DNA of 64,000 nucleotides from Desulfosarcina alkanivorans (GTDB taxonomy: Bacteria > Desulfobacterota > Desulfobacteria > Desulfobacterales > Desulfosarcinaceae). The position numbers and the translations under genes are program-made. Where the stretch lies: the NCBI RefSeq assembly GCF_009688945.1, contig NZ_AP021874.1:2790001-2854000 (forward strand), read 5' to 3'. Shown piece after piece: positions 25,348-34,187 of this stretch. The notes under the pieces are model-generated. The model saw nothing but the letters and a program-made list of their open reading frames with translations, was not told where the DNA came from and made no database searches. Positions within the stretch are counted from its first letter, which is position 1. Each line of letters begins with the position of its first letter.

Positions 25348-26283
25348 TCACATTTTTTCCCGTTCACGGGGATGACAGCGGCGATGGATGTCTTTCAGGT
25401 CGGTGATCGACAGATGGGTATACACCTGGGTCGAGTCCAGCGAGGCGTGACCGAGCAATTTCTGGATCGTCCGGATGTCGGCCTTGTTCTTGAGCATGGC
25501 CGTGGCGCACGAATGCCGGAAGGTATGCGGGTGCACGTTCTTTTTCAGCTTGGCTTTTTTCGCATACTTTTTGACCAGTTTCCAGACCACGTTTTTGGAG
25601 AACGTTTTCCCCTGCATGGTGAGGAACAGGTGGGCGTTGTACGGATCGACGATCAACTCGCCGCGAACGGACTTGATATAGTTTTCCAAGTACCGGCAGG
25701 CGATCCGGCCGATGGGAACGATGCGGTCCTTCTTGCCCTTGCCCTCGATAATGCGCAAGAACCCGTCTTGGTAGTCCACATCGGCCAGGGTCAGCTTGTT
25801 GAGTTCGTCCTTGCGGATGGCCGAAGAGTAGAGCACTTCCAGGATGGTGCGGTCGCGGTAGCCGATGACGGTCTTAACATCCGGGGCATGGATGATCCTG
25901 CGGGCCTCTGCCGGCGTCAGCACGCCCCGGGGAAGCTTTTTGGGCTCCTTGGCATAGGCCACATTGCCGCCCGGATCGGAGACAATATAATCGTTGTCCT
26001 TTAAAAAGCGGGTGAAGTTCTTGGCCGCCGAGAGCATGCGGTTCTGGTAGGCGATGGAGTTGGGCTGTCCCCGGCTGTTCAGGCTTTCGAAAAGCGCCAT
26101 TTGATACTCACGGATCGTTTGGGAAGCGATTTGCTCCACATGCGTCACGCCGCAGCCTTCCAGGTAGGCCAAAAACTTTGCCAGCATCCAGTCTACATGG
26201 TCGATGGTGCGCTCTGACAGGTTCCGCACTTTGAGCGACCGCAGATAGGCGACGGATAAGGATTTAAAGTGCGTTTCGTTCAT
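25348..26283 (-). CDS. Tyrosine recombinase 2
   Basis: A 311-residue XerC/XerD-like recombinase. A SAM-like core-binding domain (residues 1-100) is followed by a catalytic domain with Arg in YSSAIRKDELNKL, Lys in EGKGKKDRIVPI, HTFRHSCATAML (His-X-X-Arg), LLGHASLDSTQVY (His and the nucleophile Tyr in VYTHL). All expected residues are present. The start lies inside the end of recombinase 1 (20-base overlap), so the two are coupled. It probably acts with recombinase 1 in integration or excision of the surrounding element. Confidence 0.92.
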   Translation of the reverse strand: MNETHFKSLSVAYLRSLKVRNLSERTIDHVDWMLAKFLAYLEGCGVTHVEQIASQTIREYQMALFESLNSRGQPNSIAYQNRMLSAAKNFTRFLKDNDYIVSDPGGNVAYAKEPKKLPRGVLTPAEARRIIHAPDVKTVIGYRDRTILEVLYSSAIRKDELNKLTLADVDYQDGFLRIIEGKGKKDRIVPIGRIACRYLENYIKSVRGELIVDPYNAHLFLTMQGKTFSKNVVWKLVKKYAKKAKLKKNVHPHTFRHSCATAMLKNKADIRTIQKLLGHASLDSTQVYTHLSITDLKDIHRRCHPREREKM

Positions 26284-27250
26284 AGCGGCCCTTGATCCTT
26301 TCGATTTGGGGTTTCACCGTGACCCTGGCGGTTTTATCCTTTTCCCTGGGGTGAGTCTTTGCGTGCACGGCCTTGATATCCAGCCCCAGTGCCCGGATAT
26401 ACTGCTGGGTGCTTTTCAGGTCCGCATGGCCCAGCATCCGTTGCACCGCCACGATATCCGCCCCGTTTTTTACCAGGTCGGTGGCAAAGGTGTGCCGGAA
26501 CGTATGGGCCGTGACCCTTTTTTTAAGCCTGGCCTGCCGGGCAAACGTGCGGATCATGAGGCTCACCACCTGGGAGGTGACCGGATTGCCGTAGCGGTTG
26601 ACGAACAAGCGCCGGGTTTTGCGGTTCTTCTTTGTCAGCCGGGGCCTGGCCTTGGCGATGTATTCGCGCACGGCTTTGACGGCGTGCCTGCCCATGGGCA
26701 CCACCCGGTCCTTTTGCCCCTTGCCCTTGTTGACCCGCAAAAGGCCGCCTTGAAGATCGGCATCGAACACGGTCAAGGCGCACAGCTCCCGCAAGCGGAT
26801 GCCGGTGGAGTAGAACACCTCCAGAATGGCCCGGTCCCGGATGCCGGTCATCAGGGCCAGGTTGGGCTGGTCCAGGATCTTTTCCATCTCCTTGCGGGTC
26901 AACACATGCCGGGGCAGGGATTTGTCCTTTTGCGGTTCGCGGATGGATTCTGCCGGGTCGATGAACACCCGGTTGGATGCCTCCAGGTATTCGAACAGAC
27001 GCTTTATGGCCCGTACCTTGGTGCAGATGGTGCCGATGGTGTAGGATTTGCCCTTATCGGTTTTGTGGCGGTAAAGCCCTTCTATGTAAGCCTCGATATG
27101 GCCTTTGGTCACCTGCCGTACATCGCCGGCGTCCACGGCCTGCAAAAAACCCCGGGCCTGCCCGGTGTACAAATCGACCGTTGACGGGCTGCAGCCGCGG
27201 ACCTGCAAATGCTCCTTGAACGAGAACAACAGCTCGTTGAGATTATCCAT
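26264..27250 (-). CDS. Tyrosine recombinase 1
   Basis: A 328-residue tyrosine recombinase. The N-terminal core-binding domain contains HLQVRGCSPSTVDLYTGQARGFL. The catalytic residues are Arg in FYSTGIRLRELCAL, Lys in NKGKGQKDRVVPMG, HTFRHTFATDLV and MLGHADLKSTQQYIRAL, with Tyr of QQYI as nucleophile. The C-terminal tail is basic. Start preceded by GGGGGGTCGT. It is first of a three-gene recombinase operon. Paired recombinases recall Tn554-like or RIT-like elements, but the second protein here is short and no third recombinase is present, so the class is open. Confidence 0.92.
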   Translation of the reverse strand: MDNLNELLFSFKEHLQVRGCSPSTVDLYTGQARGFLQAVDAGDVRQVTKGHIEAYIEGLYRHKTDKGKSYTIGTICTKVRAIKRLFEYLEASNRVFIDPAESIREPQKDKSLPRHVLTRKEMEKILDQPNLALMTGIRDRAILEVFYSTGIRLRELCALTVFDADLQGGLLRVNKGKGQKDRVVPMGRHAVKAVREYIAKARPRLTKKNRKTRRLFVNRYGNPVTSQVVSLMIRTFARQARLKKRVTAHTFRHTFATDLVKNGADIVAVQRMLGHADLKSTQQYIRALGLDIKAVHAKTHPREKDKTARVTVKPQIERIKGRYERNAL

Positions 27251-27438
27251 ACGACCCCCCGTTTAACTGCGTTTACGATGACGGTTTGGCGATGTTGCCT
27301 ATATTACTTTTGCCCGGATTGCCACGAAGTTGGGCCTAAAATTGCTGTCAGCCCTTGCCGATAAAGCGTTTGCCAAGATCACGGCGCACCCTCGTTGTGA
27401 GCTCGAACCGGGCTCGTAGTCCCCTTGTAGTTGAGATT

Positions 27439-30084
27439 TCAGCCCTCGTTGTCGTCGACAATCCCGGCCTGCTTTGCTTTTTTTCTTAACTGCTTGATAT
27501 CGATCAGCCCGACCATAAAGGGCCTGCCGTCCTCGCCGCCGCCGGTGTAAACCAGCTCGTACACGTACTCCTTGCCCCTTTTTCCCATGGCTGTGTACAA
27601 ATACTCCAGCTCTTCCAACTGGCGAATGTGGGTCCGCACCTGGAAGTCGCTCCAGCCGCTGTATTCCCGGATCTGGCGGCGGTTGAAGCGGTATTCGGCG
27701 GACGCGCCCGCCTTGCCGTCTTGCTCGCACATCTGCTTGACGAGAAGAAGCAGCTTGCGCGACGACGGGCTCAGTTCGTCAAGGCTGCGCCCCAGGACTT
27801 CGTTTGCTATGGTGTTGGCCTTTTCGATGTCGGCCAGCGTCACGGTGATGTATTCGATGGCCTGGCCCTCGTGCTCGACGGTGCGGCGCCTTCTCTGGTA
27901 CTGGAACAGGTAGCTGACTGCCGATATCAGGTTCAGGTACTTGGTGTGGTCCCGCCTGGCCCGCAGGGATTTACTGGTGAAGGTGAGCAGTTCGGCATAG
28001 GGGTTGACCACCTTGACGGACTGCAAAAGCCGGTTGGCGTTGCGGTGCTTGGCCATGACCGCATCGGCGGACAAACCCGACAGCATCCCGGCCATGGTGT
28101 GGCGCTGCCTTTGCTTGGCCAGGATCTTTTCGGTCATCTCCACCGACTCGTCGATGGAGACGAACACGAACCGGGAGGCGGTCTCACCGTCGATATCCAC
28201 GGCCGTGGTGGTGATAAAGACCATCAGCGGGCCTTCCACCGTGTTTTCTTCGGTTTTGAGCTTGCCGGTGGCCGCATCCTTGCCCGTGTAAGCGATGGTG
28301 ATCTTTTTGGAACTCTGGATGGAGCGGATGGAGTAGATGGCCCCGTTCATACCGTCCAGCTCCTCGATGGCCAGGATTTTATGCTTGAGGCTGTCCGACT
28401 CCTTGTAGAACAGGGCCTGGTCGGTCAGACGGGTGTACTTGATGACCTCACCGATGGGGATCAACGATAAAACCGTGTCCTGCAAGAACGATTTGCCGGC
28501 GGCGCTCCTGGATTGGATCATCACGGACAAGGGTTCGTCCATCTTGCGCGAGACCGCCGCGATATAGCAAAGCAGCTTGTTCATGGACTCGCCGGTGTAG
28601 CCCACGGTCTCAAAATCGGCCAGGATCTCGTCGAACATATTCGGGTTTTCGAGAAGGGCCAGGGCCTTTTGTTTGTCGCCGGCGGTCATCTGCGTTTGGC
28701 CGGGTTGGGCCTCTTTGGGCGGCCGGTAGCTCTCGGCATGCTGCATCAGCTTTTGCAGGTCGTCGGAGATTGTCTTCTCGTCCAGACCGAACAGGTCGCA
28801 CAAGCCCTTGAGCAAAAAGCCCCTGGACCTGGCCGAGTAAAAGTCCACCGTATCCACGTGGAAACGGTCTTTGCCCTTGTCTGTGGCAATACCCTTGATG
28901 GTGGCTTTCAGTTTGGTCTCGCGCCGGACGATCCCCCGGGCCTCGTAGCGCCGGCCGTCGATTGTCACCGCAAAGCCGTAATCGGTGGCGGTGTAGCGGT
29001 CCTTTTTTTCTTTAACCGCCGTCTCGGGCTCCGGGTCACCGGTGCCTATCAGTTTTTTGAACGCGGTGGCGGGCTCGGCGGTTAAAAGAAAAAAGTCGTT
29101 GATATCCTGGCCGTCGGGAAGATCGATGCGATGGGCGGTAAAGCCTTCGGATTCGAGTCGGGCGGCTGCTTTCTTCGCTGCCTTTCGCCCGGTATCGTCG
29201 GCGTCGAAGCAGACATGCACGGTTTCGACGCCGCACTGCTTGAACCAGGCCAGATGATCGCCGGTAACACCGTTGGTGCCGTAAGCCGGGATGGTGTTGT
29301 GGATCCCGGCGCACAGCAACGTCAGGCTGTCGATCACCGATTCGGTAAGAATGATTTGTTTGTGCGCCCGGGCCGCCTGACGGTTGAACAGGCCCAGCCG
29401 TTGCCCGGTCAGGTACAGGTGACGGGCGCAGCCGGGCTTGGCCGCATCGTCGATGCGCCGGCCGTAGATCCCGGCCGGATTACCATTGGCATCGTACAAG
29501 GGGAAGGTGACGCAGCCGTAAAAGTGCTCCTTGCCCCGCTGGTTCAAAATACCGAGCCCTTTCAACTGGCCGATCAACTCCCCGTCATCGGGCAGCACGT
29601 TTAGCAGCGTGCCGTTGGCAAAACCGGCCGTATGGGCGGACAATACCGACTTGTCCGCGATGCCCCGGGTCTCCAGGTACTGCCGGGCGCGCGGGTCTTC
29701 GCCAAAGGCCGTGTGGTAGAAGGCCACCACCCGGGCCAGCAGCTTTTTCTGTTTGGCCGACAGCGGCGGGTCGGGGGTTGGCTTCGGTTTGGGCGTTCGA
29801 GCCTGCAAGCCGTTGTCTGACAGGCGTTTGACGGCTTCTTTGAAGTCCACGCGGTCGAACAGTTCCACAAAGCGGATCACGTCGCCGGCAGCGCCGCAGC
29901 CAAAACACTGCCACAGGTTTTTATCGGGATTGATGGACAGGGATGGATTCTTGTCGTCGTGGAAGGGGCAAAGACCGAACCAGCCCTTGCCGTTTTGCTT
30001 TACATCGATGCCCCGGGATTGGACCAGGGCCAGCAGATCAACGCCACGTTTGACGGCCTCGATCTTCTCTTTCTCTATCGTCAT
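27439..30084 (-). CDS. Primase-helicase-type replication protein (CHC2 zinc finger, Toprim, P-loop)
   Basis: An 881-residue protein with a DnaG-type CHC2 zinc finger (CPFHDDKNPSLSI...CFGCGAAGDVIRF, about residues 37-70). A Toprim catalytic core follows (ILTESVIDSLTLL, VHVCFDADDTGRKAA, about 245-300). A central P-loop module has SRSAAGKSFLQD (about 520-531) and the Walker B-like ILAIEELDG. The C-terminal winged-helix region contains RFNRRQIREYSGWSDFQVRTHIRQLEELEYL. This architecture is typical of plasmid or integrative-element primases, which make RNA primers for element replication. It overlaps the preceding small gene (ATGA). The 5' third is repeated in the tandem duplication at 31691-32582. 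Confidence 0.88.
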   Translation of the reverse strand: MTIEKEKIEAVKRGVDLLALVQSRGIDVKQNGKGWFGLCPFHDDKNPSLSINPDKNLWQCFGCGAAGDVIRFVELFDRVDFKEAVKRLSDNGLQARTPKPKPTPDPPLSAKQKKLLARVVAFYHTAFGEDPRARQYLETRGIADKSVLSAHTAGFANGTLLNVLPDDGELIGQLKGLGILNQRGKEHFYGCVTFPLYDANGNPAGIYGRRIDDAAKPGCARHLYLTGQRLGLFNRQAARAHKQIILTESVIDSLTLLCAGIHNTIPAYGTNGVTGDHLAWFKQCGVETVHVCFDADDTGRKAAKKAAARLESEGFTAHRIDLPDGQDINDFFLLTAEPATAFKKLIGTGDPEPETAVKEKKDRYTATDYGFAVTIDGRRYEARGIVRRETKLKATIKGIATDKGKDRFHVDTVDFYSARSRGFLLKGLCDLFGLDEKTISDDLQKLMQHAESYRPPKEAQPGQTQMTAGDKQKALALLENPNMFDEILADFETVGYTGESMNKLLCYIAAVSRKMDEPLSVMIQSRSAAGKSFLQDTVLSLIPIGEVIKYTRLTDQALFYKESDSLKHKILAIEELDGMNGAIYSIRSIQSSKKITIAYTGKDAATGKLKTEENTVEGPLMVFITTTAVDIDGETASRFVFVSIDESVEMTEKILAKQRQRHTMAGMLSGLSADAVMAKHRNANRLLQSVKVVNPYAELLTFTSKSLRARRDHTKYLNLISAVSYLFQYQRRRRTVEHEGQAIEYITVTLADIEKANTIANEVLGRSLDELSPSSRKLLLLVKQMCEQDGKAGASAEYRFNRRQIREYSGWSDFQVRTHIRQLEELEYLYTAMGKRGKEYVYELVYTGGGEDGRPFMVGLIDIKQLRKKAKQAGIVDDNEG

Positions 30085-30371
30085 ATCTCGCTCTCTCTTG
30101 TCCCGGCGTAGCCTTTACGCGAAGCCGGGTCTCTCAGTTTGCTGAACATCACGTCGCGCAGGTGGTTCAGGCTTTCTCTCAGTTGTACCGGGTTGACCAG
30201 GGCGCGGCCGCAGCGGTAATCGCTGTCCAACCGGTCCAGGTCCCGGCCGGTGATCAAAAACGTGGCGATCTTCCGGCCGTTTCTCCGCACCCGCACGCCT
30301 GCCAGGTTGCCGCCGCTGGCCAGAAGATATGCGCCACGGAACAGGTCCGTCACTTCAAGGGTGCCCTTCAA
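30081..30371 (-). CDS. Small DUF5659-like protein upstream of the primase, copy 1
   Basis: A 96-residue basic protein. Its first half (LEVTDLFRGAYLLASGGNLAGVRVRRNGRKIATFLITG) resembles the short DUF5659-type proteins carried by prophages and integrative elements; the identification is tentative. Translation starts at TTG (30371) after GGAGGTG. The 3' end overlaps the primase start by ATGA, so it is co-translated with it. Its promoter, with two operators, lies just upstream. Function unknown. Confidence 0.7.
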   Translation of the reverse strand: MKGTLEVTDLFRGAYLLASGGNLAGVRVRRNGRKIATFLITGRDLDRLDSDYRCGRALVNPVQLRESLNHLRDVMFSKLRDPASRKGYAGTRESEI

Positions 30372-30402
30372 AAGACATCACCTCCTTTGAAAATTTATTT
30401 CT

Positions 30403-30448
30403 GTCACGAATACGTGACTTCCATAACGAATCGGTGACGACCTGTCAA
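30403..30448 (-). promoter_or_regulatory. Repressor-controlled promoter of the primase operon, copy 1
   Basis: Minus-strand -35 TTGACA (30443-30448) and -10 TATGGA (30420-30425) are separated by 17 bp. Two related operator sites, GTCACGAATACGTGAC (30403-30418) and ATAACGAATCGGTGAC (30423-30438), start exactly 20 bp apart, that is, on one face of the helix. One lies between -35 and -10 and the other over the expected start point. The divergent XRE gene is the obvious repressor. Confidence 0.72.
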
Positions 30449-30539
30449 GTACTTATGGGGATTGACTATTACCTATAGATGCTAAATAATGCATTCAATT
30501 CGATAAAAACATTGATAATTGATATTTTTAGGTGATTAT

Positions 30540-30884
30540 ATGGCTATCGGCGAAAGGATACAGGCACTAAGAAAACGGCAAGGATGGAGCCAACAGCAAT
30601 TGGCCAAAAAGATCGGTACCAGCGGACCGATCGTGGGGCGCTACGAACGCGGCGAGATGACCCCCTCGGTAGAAGTGGCCAAAAAACTGGCCGACACTTT
30701 CGATGTCACCCTTGATTTTCTGGTGGACGATACGGGAAGAACGGCAGAGATCAAGGACAAGGCCATGCTCCAACGCATAATGGATATCCAGGCCCTGGAT
30801 ACAGAGGATCAGAAAACCATTGTGCATGTACTCGACAGCCTGTTAAGGGACGCCAAAGCTAAGAAAGCCTACGCACCTCAATAG
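30540..30884 (+). CDS. XRE-family transcriptional repressor, copy 1
   Basis: A 114-residue protein with an N-terminal helix-turn-helix of the Cro/CI type (IGERIQALRKRQGWSQQQLAKKIGTSGPIVGRYERGEMTPS read across residues 3-43) and a short helical C-terminal part for dimerisation. The ATG at 30540 follows AGGTGATT; a reading from 30519 lacks a site. It is divergent from the primase operon, whose promoter carries two matching operators, so it probably represses that operon, and perhaps itself. An identical copy lies at 33038-33382. Confidence 0.88.
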   Translation: MAIGERIQALRKRQGWSQQQLAKKIGTSGPIVGRYERGEMTPSVEVAKKLADTFDVTLDFLVDDTGRTAEIKDKAMLQRIMDIQALDTEDQKTIVHVLDSLLRDAKAKKAYAPQ

Positions 30885-30931
30885 CTGGACGCAGCCCCAA
30901 GGGATATTTTTGCAGTAAAGGAGGCACCATC

Positions 30932-31135
30932 ATGGGCCAGATTCAATATATTTCTGATGAAAACAACCAGGTGACGGGGGTCATCGTGCCCATCGACCTT
31001 TGGCAGGAGATTCAGTCCGAGAAGGAAACGGCGCATCTGCTGAAAAGCGACGCGATGAGGGCACGGCTGCTGGACGCTAAAAACCGCGAGAAAGGCATTC
31101 CTTTTGACGAAGCATGCAAAAAGCTTGGTGTTTGA
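30932..31135 (+). CDS. Phd/YefM-like antitoxin, copy 1
   Basis: A 67-residue protein with a Shine-Dalgarno AAAGGAGG before its ATG. It is acidic, with a central helical linker (QEIQSEKETAHLLKSDAMRARLLDA, cited in part) and a C-terminal tail (NREKGIPFDEACKKLGV) typical of antitoxins that wrap RelE/YoeB toxins. The usual Phd/YefM DNA-binding N-terminus is short here. It overlaps the downstream YoeB-type gene, giving antitoxin-first order. An identical copy lies at 33430-33633. Confidence 0.8.
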   Translation: MGQIQYISDENNQVTGVIVPIDLWQEIQSEKETAHLLKSDAMRARLLDAKNREKGIPFDEACKKLGV

Positions 31136-31373
31136 CCCCAACGGATTTGAGGATCTGGCCTGGTGGGTAGAGAAAGACCGTAAGAAAGCGCTACGCATCA
31201 TCAAGCTGATCAAGGAAGTCCAAAAAAATCCGTTCTCCGGCACCGGTAAGCCCGAACCGCTCAAACACGAGTTGTCCGGTTGCTGGTCCCGCCGCATCGA
31301 CCGGGAACACCGCCTGGTCTACCAGGTCAAAAAGGACACCATCCGTATCCTGGCCTGCCGCTACCATTATTGA
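31104..31373 (+). CDS. yoeB: YoeB/Txe-type mRNA interferase toxin, copy 1
   Basis: An 89-residue toxin of the YoeB family, which cuts mRNA at the ribosomal A site. The family pattern is complete: LVFDPNGFEDLAWWVEKD, RIIKLIKEV, NPFSGTGKPEPLKHELSGCWSRRID, EHRLVYQV and the terminal RYHY, which carries the catalytic His/Tyr. The start is uncertain: TTG at 31104 overlaps the antitoxin gene, and TTG 31125 would give the family-like MVFDPNG. It probably stabilises the integrative element. An identical copy lies at 33602-33871. Confidence 0.9.
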   Translation: MTKHAKSLVFDPNGFEDLAWWVEKDRKKALRIIKLIKEVQKNPFSGTGKPEPLKHELSGCWSRRIDREHRLVYQVKKDTIRILACRYHY

Positions 31374-31652
31374 CCATTCCCATCCGCATTCTCACGTAAC
31401 ATGTAACAGCAAGGATTGGCCACTCCGGTCGCTTCATCGACAAGCCGCTGCGCTCGGCACATCCGATAATACTGTATTATCGGACATGGCCACGCCGTAA
31501 GGGCGTGCCTGCCCTCGCTCCACTAGACATAACCATATTATGTCTTCTTGACGATGAGACCGCACTCCCGGGCCTGGCTGTCTGTGTCCGCCCACCGCCC
31601 TGAATGAAAATGGCGGTTAAAGAGAAAATCATTTCTCCTTAACCGCCGTCTG
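31374..31652. other. Non-coding right-end segment with two palindromes, copy 1
   Basis: There is no gene here. Two 21-bp palindromes stand out: CCGATAATA-CTG-TATTATCGG (31463-31483) and AGACATAA-CCATA-TTATGTCT (31525-31545). A hairpin GGCGGTTAAAG...CTTAACCGCC (31611-31647) resembles one at the left end of the element (24580). Spacing and size suit recombinase or regulator binding sites. The whole segment recurs at 33872-34150. Confidence 0.5.
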
Positions 31653-32582
31653 TCAATGCTGGTTTCGTACCTTAACCCGATCAATGTTGCTATCGTCGGC
31701 GTCGAAGCAGACATGCACGGTTTCGACGCCGCACTGCTTGAACCAGGCCAGATGATCGCCGGTAACACCGTTGGTGCCGTAAGCCGGGATGGTGTTGTGG
31801 ATCCCGGCGCACAGCAACGTCAGGCTGTCGATCACCGATTCGGTAAGAATGATTTGTTTGTGCGCCCGGGCCGCCTGACGGTTGAACAGGCCCAGCCGTT
31901 GCCCGGTCAGGTACAGGTGACGGGCGCAGCCGGGCTTGGCCGCATCGTCGATGCGCCGGCCGTAGATCCCGGCCGGATTACCATTGGCATCGTACAAGGG
32001 GAAGGTGACGCAGCCGTAAAAGTGCTCCTTGCCCCGCTGGTTCAAAATACCGAGCCCTTTCAACTGGCCGATCAACTCCCCGTCATCGGGCAGCACGTTT
32101 AGCAGCGTGCCGTTGGCAAAACCGGCCGTATGGGCGGACAATACCGACTTGTCCGCGATGCCCCGGGTCTCCAGGTACTGCCGGGCGCGCGGGTCTTCGC
32201 CAAAGGCCGTGTGGTAGAAGGCCACCACCCGGGCCAGCAGCTTTTTCTGTTTGGCCGACAGCGGCGGGTCGGGGGTTGGCTTCGGTTTGGGCGTTCGAGC
32301 CTGCAAGCCGTTGTCTGACAGGCGTTTGACGGCTTCTTTGAAGTCCACGCGGTCGAACAGTTCCACAAAGCGGATCACGTCGCCGGCAGCGCCGCAGCCA
32401 AAACACTGCCACAGGTTTTTATCGGGATTGATGGACAGGGATGGATTCTTGTCGTCGTGGAAGGGGCAAAGACCGAACCAGCCCTTGCCGTTTTGCTTTA
32501 CATCGATGCCCCGGGATTGGACCAGGGCCAGCAGATCAACGCCACGTTTGACGGCCTCGATCTTCTCTTTCTCTATCGTCAT
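31653..32582 (-). pseudogene. Truncated primase (second copy)
   Basis: The first 297 or so residues are the same as the full primase: the CHC2 zinc finger and most of the Toprim domain up to VHVCFDADD. The frame then crosses the duplication joint and ends after 12 unrelated residues (SNIDRVKVRNQH). The P-loop and winged-helix parts are lost. It keeps its promoter and ribosome site, so a truncated protein could be made, possibly interfering with the intact one (inference). Confidence 0.9.
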
Positions 32583-32869
32583 ATCTCGCTCTCTCTTGTC
32601 CCGGCGTAGCCTTTACGCGAAGCCGGGTCTCTCAGTTTGCTGAACATCACGTCGCGCAGGTGGTTCAGGCTTTCTCTCAGTTGTACCGGGTTGACCAGGG
32701 CGCGGCCGCAGCGGTAATCGCTGTCCAACCGGTCCAGGTCCCGGCCGGTGATCAAAAACGTGGCGATCTTCCGGCCGTTTCTCCGCACCCGCACGCCTGC
32801 CAGGTTGCCGCCGCTGGCCAGAAGATATGCGCCACGGAACAGGTCCGTCACTTCAAGGGTGCCCTTCAA
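32579..32869 (-). CDS. Small DUF5659-like protein, copy 2
   Basis: This is identical to 30081-30371 in sequence, start codon (TTG), ribosome site and ATGA overlap with the following, here truncated, primase gene. Confidence 0.7.
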   Translation of the reverse strand: MKGTLEVTDLFRGAYLLASGGNLAGVRVRRNGRKIATFLITGRDLDRLDSDYRCGRALVNPVQLRESLNHLRDVMFSKLRDPASRKGYAGTRESEI

Positions 32870-32900
32870 AAGACATCACCTCCTTTGAAAATTTATTTCT

Positions 32901-32946
32901 GTCACGAATACGTGACTTCCATAACGAATCGGTGACGACCTGTCAA
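32901..32946 (-). promoter_or_regulatory. Repressor-controlled promoter, copy 2
   Basis: This is an exact copy of 30403-30448: two operator half-palindrome sites 20 bp apart overlapping the minus-strand -35/-10. Confidence 0.7.
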
Positions 32947-33037
32947 GTACTTATGGGGATTGACTATTACCTATAGATGCTAAATAATGCATTCAATTCG
33001 ATAAAAACATTGATAATTGATATTTTTAGGTGATTAT

Positions 33038-33382
33038 ATGGCTATCGGCGAAAGGATACAGGCACTAAGAAAACGGCAAGGATGGAGCCAACAGCAATTG
33101 GCCAAAAAGATCGGTACCAGCGGACCGATCGTGGGGCGCTACGAACGCGGCGAGATGACCCCCTCGGTAGAAGTGGCCAAAAAACTGGCCGACACTTTCG
33201 ATGTCACCCTTGATTTTCTGGTGGACGATACGGGAAGAACGGCAGAGATCAAGGACAAGGCCATGCTCCAACGCATAATGGATATCCAGGCCCTGGATAC
33301 AGAGGATCAGAAAACCATTGTGCATGTACTCGACAGCCTGTTAAGGGACGCCAAAGCTAAGAAAGCCTACGCACCTCAATAG
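33038..33382 (+). CDS. XRE-family transcriptional repressor, copy 2
   Basis: The protein is identical to that at 30540-30884, with the same AGGTGATT ribosome site. Two copies would double repressor dosage on two operator sets. Confidence 0.88.
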   Translation: MAIGERIQALRKRQGWSQQQLAKKIGTSGPIVGRYERGEMTPSVEVAKKLADTFDVTLDFLVDDTGRTAEIKDKAMLQRIMDIQALDTEDQKTIVHVLDSLLRDAKAKKAYAPQ

Positions 33383-33429
33383 CTGGACGCAGCCCCAAGG
33401 GATATTTTTGCAGTAAAGGAGGCACCATC

Positions 33430-33633
33430 ATGGGCCAGATTCAATATATTTCTGATGAAAACAACCAGGTGACGGGGGTCATCGTGCCCATCGACCTTTG
33501 GCAGGAGATTCAGTCCGAGAAGGAAACGGCGCATCTGCTGAAAAGCGACGCGATGAGGGCACGGCTGCTGGACGCTAAAAACCGCGAGAAAGGCATTCCT
33601 TTTGACGAAGCATGCAAAAAGCTTGGTGTTTGA
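33430..33633 (+). CDS. Phd/YefM-like antitoxin, copy 2
   Basis: The protein is identical to that at 30932-31135 and overlaps the second YoeB-type gene in the same way. Confidence 0.8.
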   Translation: MGQIQYISDENNQVTGVIVPIDLWQEIQSEKETAHLLKSDAMRARLLDAKNREKGIPFDEACKKLGV

Positions 33634-33871
33634 CCCCAACGGATTTGAGGATCTGGCCTGGTGGGTAGAGAAAGACCGTAAGAAAGCGCTACGCATCATC
33701 AAGCTGATCAAGGAAGTCCAAAAAAATCCGTTCTCCGGCACCGGTAAGCCCGAACCGCTCAAACACGAGTTGTCCGGTTGCTGGTCCCGCCGCATCGACC
33801 GGGAACACCGCCTGGTCTACCAGGTCAAAAAGGACACCATCCGTATCCTGGCCTGCCGCTACCATTATTGA
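33602..33871 (+). CDS. yoeB: YoeB/Txe-type mRNA interferase toxin, copy 2
   Basis: The protein is identical to that at 31104-31373, with the full YoeB pattern (GKPEPLKHELSGCWSRRID and RYHY). The same start uncertainty applies (TTG 33602 or TTG 33623). Confidence 0.9.
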   Translation: MTKHAKSLVFDPNGFEDLAWWVEKDRKKALRIIKLIKEVQKNPFSGTGKPEPLKHELSGCWSRRIDREHRLVYQVKKDTIRILACRYHY

Positions 33872-34187
33872 CCATTCCCATCCGCATTCTCACGTAACAT
33901 GTAACAGCAAGGATTGGCCACTCCGGTCGCTTCATCGACAAGCCGCTGCGCTCGGCACATCCGATAATACTGTATTATCGGACATGGCCACGCCGTAAGG
34001 GCGTGCCTGCCCTCGCTCCACTAGACATAACCATATTATGTCTTCTTGACGATGAGACCGCACTCCCGGGCCTGGCTGTCTGTGTCCGCCCACCGCCCTG
34101 AATGAAAATGGCGGTTAAAGAGAAAATCATTTCTCCTTAACCGCCGTCTGTCAATGCTGGTTTCGTACCTTAACCCGATCAATGTTG
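33872..34187. other. Non-coding right-end segment with two palindromes, copy 2
   Basis: This repeats 31374-31690, including the palindromes (33961-33981 and 34023-34043) and the GGCGGTTAA hairpin (34109-34145). It ends at the joint with the truncated Yip1-like gene, so this copy marks the present right boundary of the element. Confidence 0.5.

Larger units (their letters stand above)
29193..31690. repeat. Tandem duplication unit, copy 1 (2498 bp)
   Basis: The unit runs from within the Toprim region of the primase gene through the small gene, XRE gene and toxin-antitoxin pair to the right end of the element. It is repeated head-to-tail, apparently without differences, at 31691-34188. The joint reads AATGTTGC-TATCGTCGG; the outer end reads AATGTTGC-TATGCGG, so three bases (TAT) are shared at the breakpoints. 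Confidence 0.93.

Noticed and set aside
31463..31545. CRISPR-like or integron attC interpretation of the palindromes
   Set aside because: There are only two unrelated palindromes per unit, no regularly spaced repeats and no cas or intI gene; recombinase or regulator sites fit better.
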